Source of the DNA: CAUZFZ01 sp963579025
GTDB lineage: Bacteria > Planctomycetota > Planctomycetia > Planctomycetales > Planctomycetaceae
Direction: 5' to 3'
Assembly: GCA_963579025.1 (NCBI GenBank)
Contig: CAUZFZ010000100.1
Span: 1-39,997 of the forward strand
Length of the DNA stretch: 39,997 bases
Position 1 is the first letter of the stretch; the number at the start of each line of letters is the position of its first letter. This document shows positions 25,901 through 31,629 of this stretch, piece by piece. Position numbers and translations under genes: made by a program. Under the pieces are notes generated by a model, which did no database searches, was not told the DNA's origin, and saw only the letters and a list, made by a program, of their open reading frames with translations.

Positions 25901-26097
25901 TCGTCATTGAAATGCAGCGGCGGATTAAGATCAGCCGCCTGGCCCAGTGTCGCGAGTGCGTCGTCCAGTTCGTGTGCCTGTAACTGTTCGAGACACTGCC
26001 TCGCCAGTGAGCGCGTCGTCTCAAATGTCTTCGGCAGATCATCGGCCTGCGTCGAGACCGGCACCGCAAGCATCAGAATCCAGCAGGAAAGTCGCAT
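19951..26097 (-). CDS. Giant exported multidomain protein (DUF1581/DUF1583-like with C-terminal TolB-type propeller)
   Basis: The 2,048-residue protein starts with a signal peptide (MRLSCWILMLAVPVSTQA). A helical region (about 20-290) is followed by two long homologous modules, whose cores are near residue 541 (VSYEFYYQPGELEVHP, LDRLAFLIEPRGIRVHWITD) and near 1149 (VEYEFLYNPAAG, LDRLAFLLEPDGVRIHWVTD), about 600 residues apart. Each includes LamG-like beta-sandwich stretches such as GEFDFTCEAHQGG, GNFEIVGEIG and FGFYRDAG. A third LamG-like unit lies near 1356 (VHGDFEIEARF). The end (about 1795-2048) is a PD40/WD40-like propeller: SPEWSADGKQIVIDM, PSLSHDGKQVVFSQ, TQWSPDGRFIAFGSD, GDWSPDGRHIIFSAT. 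It is probably a periplasmic or surface glycan-binding protein; no enzyme motif is recognised. It stands alone on its strand between pyrC and its tail copy. Confidence 0.85.
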   Translation of the reverse strand: MRLSCWILMLAVPVSTQADDLPKTFETTRSLARQCLEQLQAHELDDALATLGQAADLNPPLHFNDDDGLAPAAGGVYRRLAQMDAAEQFDVLLKWTLPADNTVRLLSKVVPVQAPPKSFARALQERPRDNSFPIAEINGVRGLLSTGWLLVEAAEDSGQLNSLIAKLEPLAEAGVRNAQPLLLLARLADSRSDITELQQRLNGFAAQLAAKARDPAATKMTSVDPSLVVVAAAALRHRPLRTPARRVLSSLVKSSYGRPATLLRPFLRAAYATAIQWQRGESGPETLRQNRLKYWVVASGQAGWLSARGAVEPMWLAQDGHILHMTGTRNDVLFLRFPLVGEFDFTCEAHQGGTIGTDGGLVYGGLQFQPVSDQLMVYDADIAHSAVRQNPFLQHGVWAAFNRLSIVSNTTGASFEANRHPVWFDGAAARQSPWIGLRAFDDRRPLFRNVTLTGRPEIPRAVRMSEGNELRGWRSHFHNETQPPFAGAAVPQAAEGELAPAYAWTIQDAVIQAAKSEGSFRQSLLRYQRPVLEGESVSYEFYYQPGELEVHPVLDRLAFLIEPRGIRVHWITDNSREWTGLAADNAIIEPLNRRGSGPLPLKSDDWNLVTLARTDGKAAISLNDTLVYERPLEVTGPIEPAFGFYRDAGTSGVKVRNVVMTGDWPESVPDEFLANPASTSDKQSARDRVATADVIADHYLIANTRPIRRRAASLPRGDRFEFLADWILPDAGRGFRVSGEFTPLEAPLPARGSQPGDSSSRSIVLSPVYDLIDAVSDTNQLDQLRERVTSAVVPIDNSYQKRSRAALLVLIDFESRDAKAIDQSLELFDGLVDGHRPGHPNDQWPETLVVDRGLHRFPDNDALGDLAILLHQQRSSKSTPPDSNNWHTHIGELIGRYRHVGGGGSVESFESPQPLTDWIPVAVKSSKSRGLGNATPHWIPDDDHGVSHLPGHENEFLLFRSPLRGNFEIVGEIGAIGACDVFFGGQYAGPKSSRDALQIGQFRPGPIEYRPLEPALSVLREPPRFRAQVRDRTFRLWVNGRDIYRTELEEHSIPWFGFHTRWYGRARPRDIRISGTPLVPEEVLMSGSKDLTGWLPYFGGRIASDGGAWEQVDDDEIIGRRQPHTAGGTRESLLRYLRPLMEDGTVEYEFLYNPAAGSETVAHPALDRLAFLLEPDGVRIHWVTDGRHNRSDLRPDNRFDEPDNRRGPERLPLKAGEWNRMLVTIVGDTATLELNGELIYERALEADNDRTFGLFHFADVSQLRVRNVTLRGDWPNAVSSVIDQELADPTVSGLIARASRLKSSFEHDFAADGLPDRFFNVRTPEVRQGLREQPDGLHTTIRGGGPRQHISVSPRFAVHGDFEIEARFDNLDIRSKQNCSIQLGVRLNDSRTREIRAMRALNSDGRHYLYGSLWARRTDGGRDQKDRVSNSEAPSGRLRLVRLGDTIYTMFAEGDSSQFQIIEKFQASSSEVGLGGVQFFTVANGAGSQTDVLWKSIRLRAEKLMHLPGSEVASKRTLHVLEVPDMRKVRDPDVPLWEQYTRLRMKQFELSAKGEGGDEIPAVATIIGVSKQSTYSHGQLGLWTDKVGRPVAIGTAIVLGELDSSRLKEVDEFHSLHSGPIRMTDAGKEVWNVFTPGLQWQLVPDAPAPAAGEDDLFAQATELTERFTASTGAPGRPGPELQTEPLHQFAYRSDAGLRGGILAAWSIDRNPETLLALEVRPDDDDGQLKWHFAAANYSSSGQFLSLGDQPVWSESPPRFGAKIPHLGWITDNLVLEDGLRRVIPTEINELTTPYAPFTHLGSPEWSADGKQIVIDMSQGGTDTSHIVLLNADGTEVRDLGAGCMPSLSHDGKQVVFSQPGQGIVKMNLDGSEREVIERNGWGTQWSPDGRFIAFGSDNNIVLVDQKTNERRKLLTDEQASELSSIYWNLGWSHDSNWIAFKTRTRGGDESVAIARVDSSDGFKLVHKGTGINADFSWHPDSKRILFAAQDPALAKHRLYTIDRTKDDPPQQVPGQPREWQLFDGDWSPDGRHIIFSATVPPVLTEWRN

Positions 26098-26120
26098 CCC
26101 GGGTGCCCCTCGATCGCATT

Positions 26121-26141
26121 GTCATTGAGTTCATCAATGAC
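26121..26141 (-). promoter_or_regulatory. Perfect inverted repeat just upstream of the giant gene
   Basis: GTCATTGA-GTTCA-TCAATGAC, two perfect 8-base arms, ends 23 bases before the start codon at 26097. Position and symmetry suit an operator or a 5'-UTR hairpin that would affect translation of the giant gene. No regulator gene is adjacent. Confidence 0.4.
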
Positions 26142-26223
26142 GCAGCGTACGGAACTTTCCCGCAAGGTATCACGTCGAGTCGAGAACTTTCATCGCCGGA
26201 AATGCTCTGACGGCTAAGGCGAG

Positions 26224-26297
26224 CGGTCAGATTGATGCCGCGTCCCGTGGCAGTGAGGTCCGTTTTGATCAAAGCCGAAGAGGATTCCGAGTGCAGG
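26224..26297 (+). pseudogene. Fragment of the pyrC 3' end
   Basis: This stretch matches the last 74 bases of pyrC (19663-19736) at about 65 positions and in the same reading frame would read GQIDAASRGSEVRFDQSRRG. Most of the nine differences change the amino acid, so it is not under selection as protein. Similarity ends abruptly on both sides, and no other part of pyrC is nearby. It lies in the 336-bp space (26098-26433) between the giant gene and the next minus-strand gene; apart from this fragment, one operator-like palindrome and one terminator, that space holds no gene. Confidence 0.75.
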
Positions 26298-26348
26298 CCC
26301 TTCGATCCTGGGGCGACCAACATGTTGTCGTTGGCGTTTCGCATACAG

Positions 26349-26385
26349 AAAAAACCGGAGCCGGTCTCGATGACCAGCTCCGGTT
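26349..26385 (-). terminator. Intrinsic terminator of the carboxypeptidase-regulatory-like gene
   Basis: Arms AACCGGAGC (26353-26361) and GCTCCGGTT (26377-26385) pair perfectly, and GGTC/GACC extends the stem inward. On the minus strand the hairpin is followed by TTTTTT, 48 bases after the stop at 26434. On the plus strand CTTTT follows, so it may act in both directions. Confidence 0.85.
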
Positions 26386-26433
26386 CTTTTGTGTATCAAG
26401 TCAAGTTCAGGGGACGTGACCCGCCGTTCTCGA

Positions 26434-27123
26434 TTACGGCGAATTCACGATGTTGTCGATGCGGTTGTCTGCGTCGTCGGCTTCATCCAAAGCCTTGACG
26501 CCAATGATGACTCCCGCGGTTGCTGCCCCGAGCAGCAGCACGTCGTACACGCCGACACTGTCCAGGAATCCGGCGCCGGACCCCACGAACTGTGTGTTCG
26601 GGCCGACAGGGACCAGTCCGCCGTTGTCGATGACGTGGACCTGGCCGTACGCGACACCGTTTTCGTCAATCCGGACGGTTCCCGGGGGAGCTCCGTCCAG
26701 GTTCTGAGCACGGATCAGCGTGCGGTCCGAGACGATGCGAACCAGCTTGTGTGATTTCGGGGGAGCGGACTTCGCAGCCCAGACTCGATAAACGCCGTGT
26801 CCCGTGCCGGCAATGATGTAATACACGCCGGGCTTCAGGTCGCGAATCTCGAATGTCCCTTTGTCCGTTGTGCGGACGCGGACAACATCTTTACGCGAGG
26901 CCCGAACCAGGACGACGGCATTTCCGACCGCCTGCTTTTTCGCATTGAAGACTTCGCCCCGCAGTACGCCGTCGGCATCCAGTTGAATGTCGAGCACTGT
27001 CACGTCTTTGCGGGACTTTTCAGACTTCTGTGGCGGAGCGGCATGGACAAGCGACGCTGGCAACAGCGTTCCGATGCACGCAAGACCGACAAGTGTTGTA
27101 TTGACGAAGCGTTGGACTCTCAT
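26434..27123 (-). CDS. Exported protein with carboxypeptidase-regulatory-like domain
   Basis: From the ATG at 27123 the protein has 229 residues and begins with a classic signal peptide (RFVNTTLVGLACIGTLLPAS, cleavage near VHA-AP). The frame is open for 137 more codons upstream, but that stretch is Arg/Ser-rich and would bury the signal, so the shorter start is chosen. Residues 40-115 form a small beta-sandwich of the carboxypeptidase regulatory-like type (GVLRGEVFNAKKQAVGNAVV, TTDKGTFEIRDLKPGVYYII). Near the C-terminus VLLLGAATAGVIIGVKAL could be a membrane anchor. It probably displays the sandwich at the cell surface or in the periplasm; its binding target is unknown. It is monocistronic, with a strong terminator after it. 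Confidence 0.72.
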   Translation of the reverse strand: MRVQRFVNTTLVGLACIGTLLPASLVHAAPPQKSEKSRKDVTVLDIQLDADGVLRGEVFNAKKQAVGNAVVLVRASRKDVVRVRTTDKGTFEIRDLKPGVYYIIAGTGHGVYRVWAAKSAPPKSHKLVRIVSDRTLIRAQNLDGAPPGTVRIDENGVAYGQVHVIDNGGLVPVGPNTQFVGSGAGFLDSVGVYDVLLLGAATAGVIIGVKALDEADDADNRIDNIVNSP

Positions 27124-27635
27124 GGTATCCGTACCTGTTCTGTGTCCCGGTTCGTGTCTACGGAAACGGACAGTCCTGTCCGCGATACAGTCACGATCTG
27201 CTGGCTCGCCTCGACGCCGAAAGTCATTCCGGAATCGAGGAGCTGCGCCCGTCGACAAGCACTCCGCGAATGGACCCAAATCACACACCACAACTGTCAC
27301 CACAGAAAATCCGAGGCAGGCTCTGATCCCTGTAGACGGCAAGTCGCGAACGGATTGACTCCTTCCAGCGGATTCATCGTCACTCGCCGTTCGTCCGCTA
27401 AAGCTTAACACGCCGATGCTGGCGGATTTGCCGGCTGGCCGGTCCACTCGGCAATATACGTACGTATGCAGATTGCAGTCGCCAGACTCAATTGACAGGT
27501 GAGCTGGCGGCCCTGTGTTGCATGACTCGTTCAATCACGTTCAGAAGAGCCGAATCGCGGGGCACTTCCGGCGCCGGCACCTACCGCTATCATCCGCATC
27601 CATGATCCGTCACCTCAACTCGCGGAGCACCACGC
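27124..27635. promoter_or_regulatory. Divergent intergenic region before hslV
   Basis: The 512 bp lie between the start of the exported-protein gene (minus) and hslV (plus), so promoters for both should be here. The only marked structure is a 12-bp perfect palindrome ATACGTACGTAT at 27456-27467. The open frames running through the region are Arg/Ser-rich and look accidental. I could not identify -35/-10 boxes with confidence. Confidence 0.35.
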
Positions 27636-28196
27636 ATGCCCAAGTCCAGCCAGGCGGTCTGGCGGTCCACAACGATTGTCAGCGTCCGCAAGGGCGACAC
27701 CGTTGCCCTCGGTGGAGACGGCCAGGTCACGCATGGCAACACCATCATGAAGGCGGACACACGCAAAATCCGCTGGATGCTGGAGAAACGCGTGCTGGTT
27801 GGTTTCGCGGGATCAACGGCCGATGCGTTCGCTCTGATCGAGCGGTTCGAGACAAAGCTCAAGGACTTTCCCGGCAACATGCCGCGGGCGGCCACCGAAC
27901 TGGCGCGAGACTGGCGAACCGACCGCGTGCTGCGGAAGCTCGAGGCCATGATGATCGCGGTGGATGCCTCCCACAGCCTGCTGATCAGCGGACAGGGCGA
28001 CGTAGTGCAACCAACCGACGGTGTCCTGGGGATTGGGTCCGGTGGTCCTTACGCTGTGTCGGCCGCGCGGGCTCTGCTTGAGAATACCGAACTGTCGGCA
28101 GCGGAAATCGTCCAGAAGTCGTTGCGGATTGCGGCCGGTATCGATGTCTACACCAACGAAAACATCATTGTGGAGGAGCTGCCGTGTCCGAGCTGA
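27636..28196 (+). CDS. hslV: HslV peptidase subunit of the HslUV protease
   Basis: This 186-residue proteasome-like peptidase forms double hexamers that HslU feeds with unfolded substrate. The mature sequence begins TTIVSVRKGDTVALGGDGQV with the catalytic N-terminal threonine, followed by GNTIMK, KVLVGFAGSTADAF-like and GIGSGGPYAVSAARAL stretches. Here the threonine is residue 12, after an 11-residue leader (MPKSSQAVWRS), and no ATG, GTG or TTG lies in frame between. The protein must therefore be processed to free Thr12, as in other bacteria whose HslV carries a propeptide. It overlaps hslU by 13 bases, so the two are translationally coupled. Identity is certain; the leader length is read directly. 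Confidence 0.96.
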   Translation: MPKSSQAVWRSTTIVSVRKGDTVALGGDGQVTHGNTIMKADTRKIRWMLEKRVLVGFAGSTADAFALIERFETKLKDFPGNMPRAATELARDWRTDRVLRKLEAMMIAVDASHSLLISGQGDVVQPTDGVLGIGSGGPYAVSAARALLENTELSAAEIVQKSLRIAAGIDVYTNENIIVEELPCPS

Positions 28197-29599
28197 CGCC
28201 TCGTGAGATCGTCAGGGAACTCGATCGGCATATCGTCGGCCAGAACGACGCTAAGCGAGCTGTCGCGATCGCGCTGCGCAACCGCTGGCGGTGGAAGCAA
28301 CTGGCCGAGGAAATCCAGAAAGAAGTCACCCCCAAGAACATCCTCATGATTGGCCCGACGGGCGTCGGTAAGACGGAGATCACACGACGGCTGGCCACGC
28401 TGACCGGGGCACCGTTCGTCAAAGTCGAAGCCAGTAAGTACACGGAAGTCGGGTACTACGGCCGGGACGTTGAGTCGATCGTGCGTGACCTCGTTGAGGC
28501 GGCCGTCAACCTGGTGCGCGAGCGCAAACGGAAAGACGTGGAATCCGAGGCGAAACAGCGGGCCGAAGAGCGTCTGCTCGATCTGTTGCTGCATACGAGC
28601 GATGTGCAGAACGTCGAACCGACTCCGACAACACCTGTGACGACAGACCTGACGACAACCGACTCGTACGAAAGCGCTCAGAGCATGGAAGCCGAGGCGC
28701 GTGAACGAGCCGAGCGGCAGGCTCGCACGCGCGAAAAATTCCGAGGCATGCTGGAGGCAGGCAAGCTTGAAGACCGGACCGTGGAACTGAATGTCGAGCA
28801 GCGACAGGTGCCTGTGCAGATCATGTCCAACATGGGCATCGAGCAGATGGACCTCGATATGCAGGGCATGCTCGACCGGCTGATGCCGAAGAAAGCACGC
28901 ACGCGCGAGCTGAAAGTCTCGGAGGCCCGCCGCGCTCTGTTCGAAGAGGAAATGGAGGCCCTGCTGGATCAGGATGCGATCCAGGAGGAAGCTCTGCGGC
29001 TGGCCGAGGACACGGGTGTCATCTTCATTGACGAGATCGACAAAGTCTGTGGTGCTGAAGGTGGTTCACGCGGCGCGGATGTCAGCCGGCAGGGAGTACA
29101 GCGGGACCTGCTGCCGATCGTCGAGGGAACCACGGTGCAGACCCGCTACGGTTACCTGCAGACCGATCACATCCTTTTCATCGCGGCAGGCGCGTTTCAC
29201 AAGGCGCGACCCGCAGACATGATGCCGGAACTGCAGGGCCGCTTTCCGATTCGCGTCGAACTGACAGAACTGACCCGAGACGATCTGCTCCGTATCCTGA
29301 CAGAACCCAGTGGATCCCTGATTCGGCAGTATCAGGCACTGCTGGAAGCGGATGGCGTTCAGCTCGAATTCGGCCAGGACGCCATTGAGGCCCTGGCGGA
29401 CACGGCCTGGCAGGTCAATCAGTCGACTCAGAACATCGGTGCCCGGCGTCTGCATACGGTTCTGGAGCGTCTGCTGGAAGACGTCAGCTTCGAAGCGCCG
29501 GACATGAAGGAACGCCGCGTCCAGATTGACGCGGCCTACGTGCAGGAACGACTCGCCGAGATCACGGCGAGCGAGGATCTCAGCCAGTTCATCCTCTGA
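28184..29599 (+). CDS. hslU: HslU ATPase subunit of the HslUV protease
   Basis: This 471-residue AAA+ unfoldase recognises, unfolds and threads proteins into HslV. It opens with LTPREIVRELDRHIVGQNDA, then Walker A GPTGVGKTEITRRLA, the pore loop GYYGRDVES (GYVG in E. coli), a long helical intermediate domain (about 110-250), Walker B GVIFIDEIDKV, sensor stretches FIAAGAFHKARPADMMPELQ and GARRLHTVLERLLED, and the C-terminal SEDLSQFIL tail that docks into HslV. It starts with GTG at 28184 inside the end of hslV, with GGAGGAG just before. It is slightly longer than E. coli HslU (443), the extra length being in the intermediate domain. Confidence 0.97.
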   Translation: MSELTPREIVRELDRHIVGQNDAKRAVAIALRNRWRWKQLAEEIQKEVTPKNILMIGPTGVGKTEITRRLATLTGAPFVKVEASKYTEVGYYGRDVESIVRDLVEAAVNLVRERKRKDVESEAKQRAEERLLDLLLHTSDVQNVEPTPTTPVTTDLTTTDSYESAQSMEAEARERAERQARTREKFRGMLEAGKLEDRTVELNVEQRQVPVQIMSNMGIEQMDLDMQGMLDRLMPKKARTRELKVSEARRALFEEEMEALLDQDAIQEEALRLAEDTGVIFIDEIDKVCGAEGGSRGADVSRQGVQRDLLPIVEGTTVQTRYGYLQTDHILFIAAGAFHKARPADMMPELQGRFPIRVELTELTRDDLLRILTEPSGSLIRQYQALLEADGVQLEFGQDAIEALADTAWQVNQSTQNIGARRLHTVLERLLEDVSFEAPDMKERRVQIDAAYVQERLAEITASEDLSQFIL

Positions 29600-29621
29600 C
29601 ACGCTGCGTGATGCCTGAGCC

Positions 29622-29682
29622 GTAGCCCGATTACTCCGAAATCGGGCTGTGCCGTGCGCGGATTTCGGAGAAATCCGCCTAC
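29622..29682. repeat. REP-type doublet after hslU
   Basis: GTAG (29622-29625) precedes hairpin CCCGATT/AATCGGG (29626-29646). A second hairpin, GCGGATTT-CGGAG-AAATCCGC (29658-29678), is followed directly by CTAC (29679-29682). The two units are mirror images, so this is a compact GTAG...CTAC pair. It lies 23 bp after the hslU stop and may shield the 3' end of that mRNA. The rest of the 467-bp gap up to 30066 holds one more palindrome and no gene. Confidence 0.75.
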
Positions 29683-29894
29683 CGCTTCCAGCAGGAGTGG
29701 GTGCCCCGCACGCTTAACCGCGGCTGAACCGTCATCGGGAATCGCGAACCGTGAAAGCTCGCGCGAACAGGCCGAGGTTGCTCGATTCCGACGTGGTTGC
29801 GGGTCAAGTGCTGCCCTCTGAAACGGCCGGATGTCGGAGCACGTCGTGCGGCGAACACCTCCCCACTTGACGGAAGTTCGCCAATTTAACGAAT

Positions 29895-29914
29895 CCCGAA
29901 AAATATTTGTCGGG
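29895..29914 (+). promoter_or_regulatory. 20-bp near-perfect palindrome, candidate operator
   Basis: CCCGAAAAATATTTGTCGGG is symmetric at 9 of its 10 base pairs and lies in the most AT-rich part of the gap, about 150 bp before the LEPR-variant gene. TTGACG occurs 22 bases upstream (29867-29872) and could be a -35 element. Spacing and symmetry suit a repressor or activator site for the following two-gene unit, but no -10 box is clear. Confidence 0.35.
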
Positions 29915-30066
29915 CGAATGGATCCGATCGGCACTGAACGTGGCCATTTTATCCGTATATCCGGTACAACCGGACCTTCTCGTCCAGGTGGGCTTTGGAT
30001 AGTCCCCGGCCTGATGCGCCCTCAGGAAATTTCGGGTCACCACACATTGACTTCGGAGAGCAGACA

Positions 30067-31023
30067 ATGCTTAGAGTCGGATTGTTTCAACACTTGATGA
30101 TGACACGGCCTCGGCGGTTGATGAAGCCACTTGTGGCCATTGAGAAATGTGAACCGCGGCTCGTTTTGAGCGCAGGAACGATGGCGGCGATGGTGTCTGA
30201 CTGGAGCCCCGACCACGCCGACGCGGCTACCGATGGCTACGCAACCGAATCCGCGATGCCAGTGTTTGACTACGCCGACTACGCGAGCGCGTACGACCCG
30301 TGCGCCGCCGACTCGTATGCCATTTCGGCCGACGACAGTTCGGCTGACGATGACGCGTCCACCGAAGACTCATCCGGTCATAGCCGATGGAATCGATCGG
30401 CAGACGATTATTTCGCTCACGTCCCTGGTGGCGCGAGCAGCGATGCTGCATCTGACCGAGGCGCGGGCCACGGCAGATGGTCGGATTCAGCGACGGGGCC
30501 CGGCAGGTCTGATCGGGCGGGCGGACATGGACTGGCGATCGACGACGTGGATTCACCGGTCGACGACGCGGACATGAGCTACGGCATGGGCATGACTGAC
30601 GACGTGGACACGAACTACGACATGGGTATGACCGACGACGCGGGCTTGAGCGACGATGCAGCGGATACGGCCAGCTTCGGAGTTGGTGGTGCCTCGGTTG
30701 CGGCGCTCGCAGGTCCACCTCCGCCAGCCGCGGCGTCCAGCAACGGTCCGGGGATGATCGAAGTCGGTGCAAACGAGCTGTTTATCTACGGCATCAGTGT
30801 TGAAGTCACATCGGCGGGTGTCGAGATCCACGGCAAAATCCTACACGGAGGCAGCAGTCTCAGCGGATTCACGGTCGCGTTTACCGGGGCATTCAGCGGG
30901 ACGGCAACAACCGCGTCTGATGGGTCTTTCGATTTCATTTATTACGGGTCGGACAGTGGATTGGTTGAGGCCAATGCGTCGGGCGGCGGATTGTCCAGCA
31001 ATCCCTACACGTTCTTCGTCTGA
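30067..31023 (+). CDS. Exported acidic protein with LEPR-XLL-like N-terminus
   Basis: From the ATG at 30067 (GGAGAG at 30055-30060) the protein has 318 residues. The basic leader MLRVGLFQHLMMTRPRRLMK runs into IEKCEPRLVLSAG, a variant of the LEPR-XLL motif found at the N-termini of many large exported planctomycete proteins. The middle (about 40-220) is low-complexity and strongly acidic, rich in Asp, Ala, Ser and Gly, with two copies of a YxMGMTDD unit. The last 90 residues form a beta-sandwich-like domain (GVEIHGKILHGG, TTASDGSFDFIYYGSDSG) resembling bacterial Ig or carboxypeptidase-regulatory folds. It is probably exported and may bind calcium through its acidic stretch (inference). The next gene follows after 58 bp. 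Confidence 0.7.
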   Translation: MLRVGLFQHLMMTRPRRLMKPLVAIEKCEPRLVLSAGTMAAMVSDWSPDHADAATDGYATESAMPVFDYADYASAYDPCAADSYAISADDSSADDDASTEDSSGHSRWNRSADDYFAHVPGGASSDAASDRGAGHGRWSDSATGPGRSDRAGGHGLAIDDVDSPVDDADMSYGMGMTDDVDTNYDMGMTDDAGLSDDAADTASFGVGGASVAALAGPPPPAAASSNGPGMIEVGANELFIYGISVEVTSAGVEIHGKILHGGSSLSGFTVAFTGAFSGTATTASDGSFDFIYYGSDSGLVEANASGGGLSSNPYTFFV

Positions 31024-31081
31024 ACCTGAGTGGTGATCATCAGGACGCTTCAATCCCGGACATTTCAAAGAGGCAGAGTTG

Positions 31082-31432
31082 ATGGATATTCAATCGATTC
31101 GACGGCAATTCGAAGCTCACCACGACGACGGGCTGGCAGGGGATGCGAGTGCCGCGGCGCGTCTGTCCGATACGTTTGGTGCGGGACTCGTTCGCTTTGT
31201 GCGGCGTGTTTTGCGGAAGGGTACAGGTCGCGGCTATCTGGCCGAGTTCGTCCTCATGGAGGCCCATCAAGTTCAATCCGGGCGTGAGAGATTCGAGCGG
31301 GACGATCTGGTGAACGAGATCGTTGCCAGAATTTGCGAACTGCTCACGGGACGAAGCGATGCGGATCGCCGGGAGACCGTCGCGATGCTCGGACTCGGCG
31401 AAGGCACCGTGTCACCGATGCCGTGTCGTTGA
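31082..31432 (+). CDS. Small protein resembling sigma-factor region 2
   Basis: From the ATG at 31082 (AGAGGCAG upstream) the product has 116 residues. A TTG one codon earlier is possible. The sequence is helical and charged: RRQFEAHHDDGLAGDASAAA, GLVRFVRRVLRKGTG, FERDDLVNEIVARICELLTG. The last stretch resembles the DLVQEVFLR helix of ECF sigma factors, but there is no region 4 and the family match is only suggestive. The final residues (GEGTVSPMPCR) look unrelated to the rest and might follow an old frameshift. It probably forms an operon with the LEPR-variant gene. It may be a diverged regulator or an unknown small protein. Confidence 0.5.
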   Translation: MDIQSIRRQFEAHHDDGLAGDASAAARLSDTFGAGLVRFVRRVLRKGTGRGYLAEFVLMEAHQVQSGRERFERDDLVNEIVARICELLTGRSDADRRETVAMLGLGEGTVSPMPCR

Positions 31433-31501
31433 CTTGAGGTCCGAGCGCATGAACCACTTCCTGAAACTTAGACCTCTTTGGTTCCGGCTCCTCCGGGTTA
31501 T

Positions 31502-31609
31502 GAGTGAATAATCAAATACTGGAGCAGAGTGGGCTCCCAGCCCGTTCGTTTTGCCGGGGACGGGCTGGGAGCCCCTCCTACAAATGCGCCAGTTATTCCT
31601 TATTCACTC
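31502..31609. repeat. Palindromic repeat between convergent genes
   Basis: The outer arms GAGTGAATAA (31502-31511) and TTATTCACTC (31600-31609) pair perfectly. The inner arms GGGCTCCCAGCCCGT (31531-31545) and ACGGGCTGGGAGCCC (31560-31574) pair perfectly over 15 bp around a 14-base loop. CTAC follows at 31578-31581, but the left side shows GCAG instead of GTAG. It is the same architecture as the other doublets, with another stem. It lies between two convergent stops (31432 and 31630) and may act as a rho-independent-like barrier, although it has no T-tract. Confidence 0.75.
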
Positions 31610-31629
31610 CATACGCGACCATCGATTGC

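Noticed and set aside
19663..26297. Prophage or integrative element with its own integrase
   Set aside because: The bracketed segment has the repeat geometry but encodes no integrase, transposase or replication gene, so only a scar or a non-autonomous insertion can be argued.
27124..27534. N-terminal extension of the carboxypeptidase-regulatory-like protein by 137 codons
   Set aside because: The extension is Arg/Ser-rich and would place a typical signal peptide in the middle of the protein.
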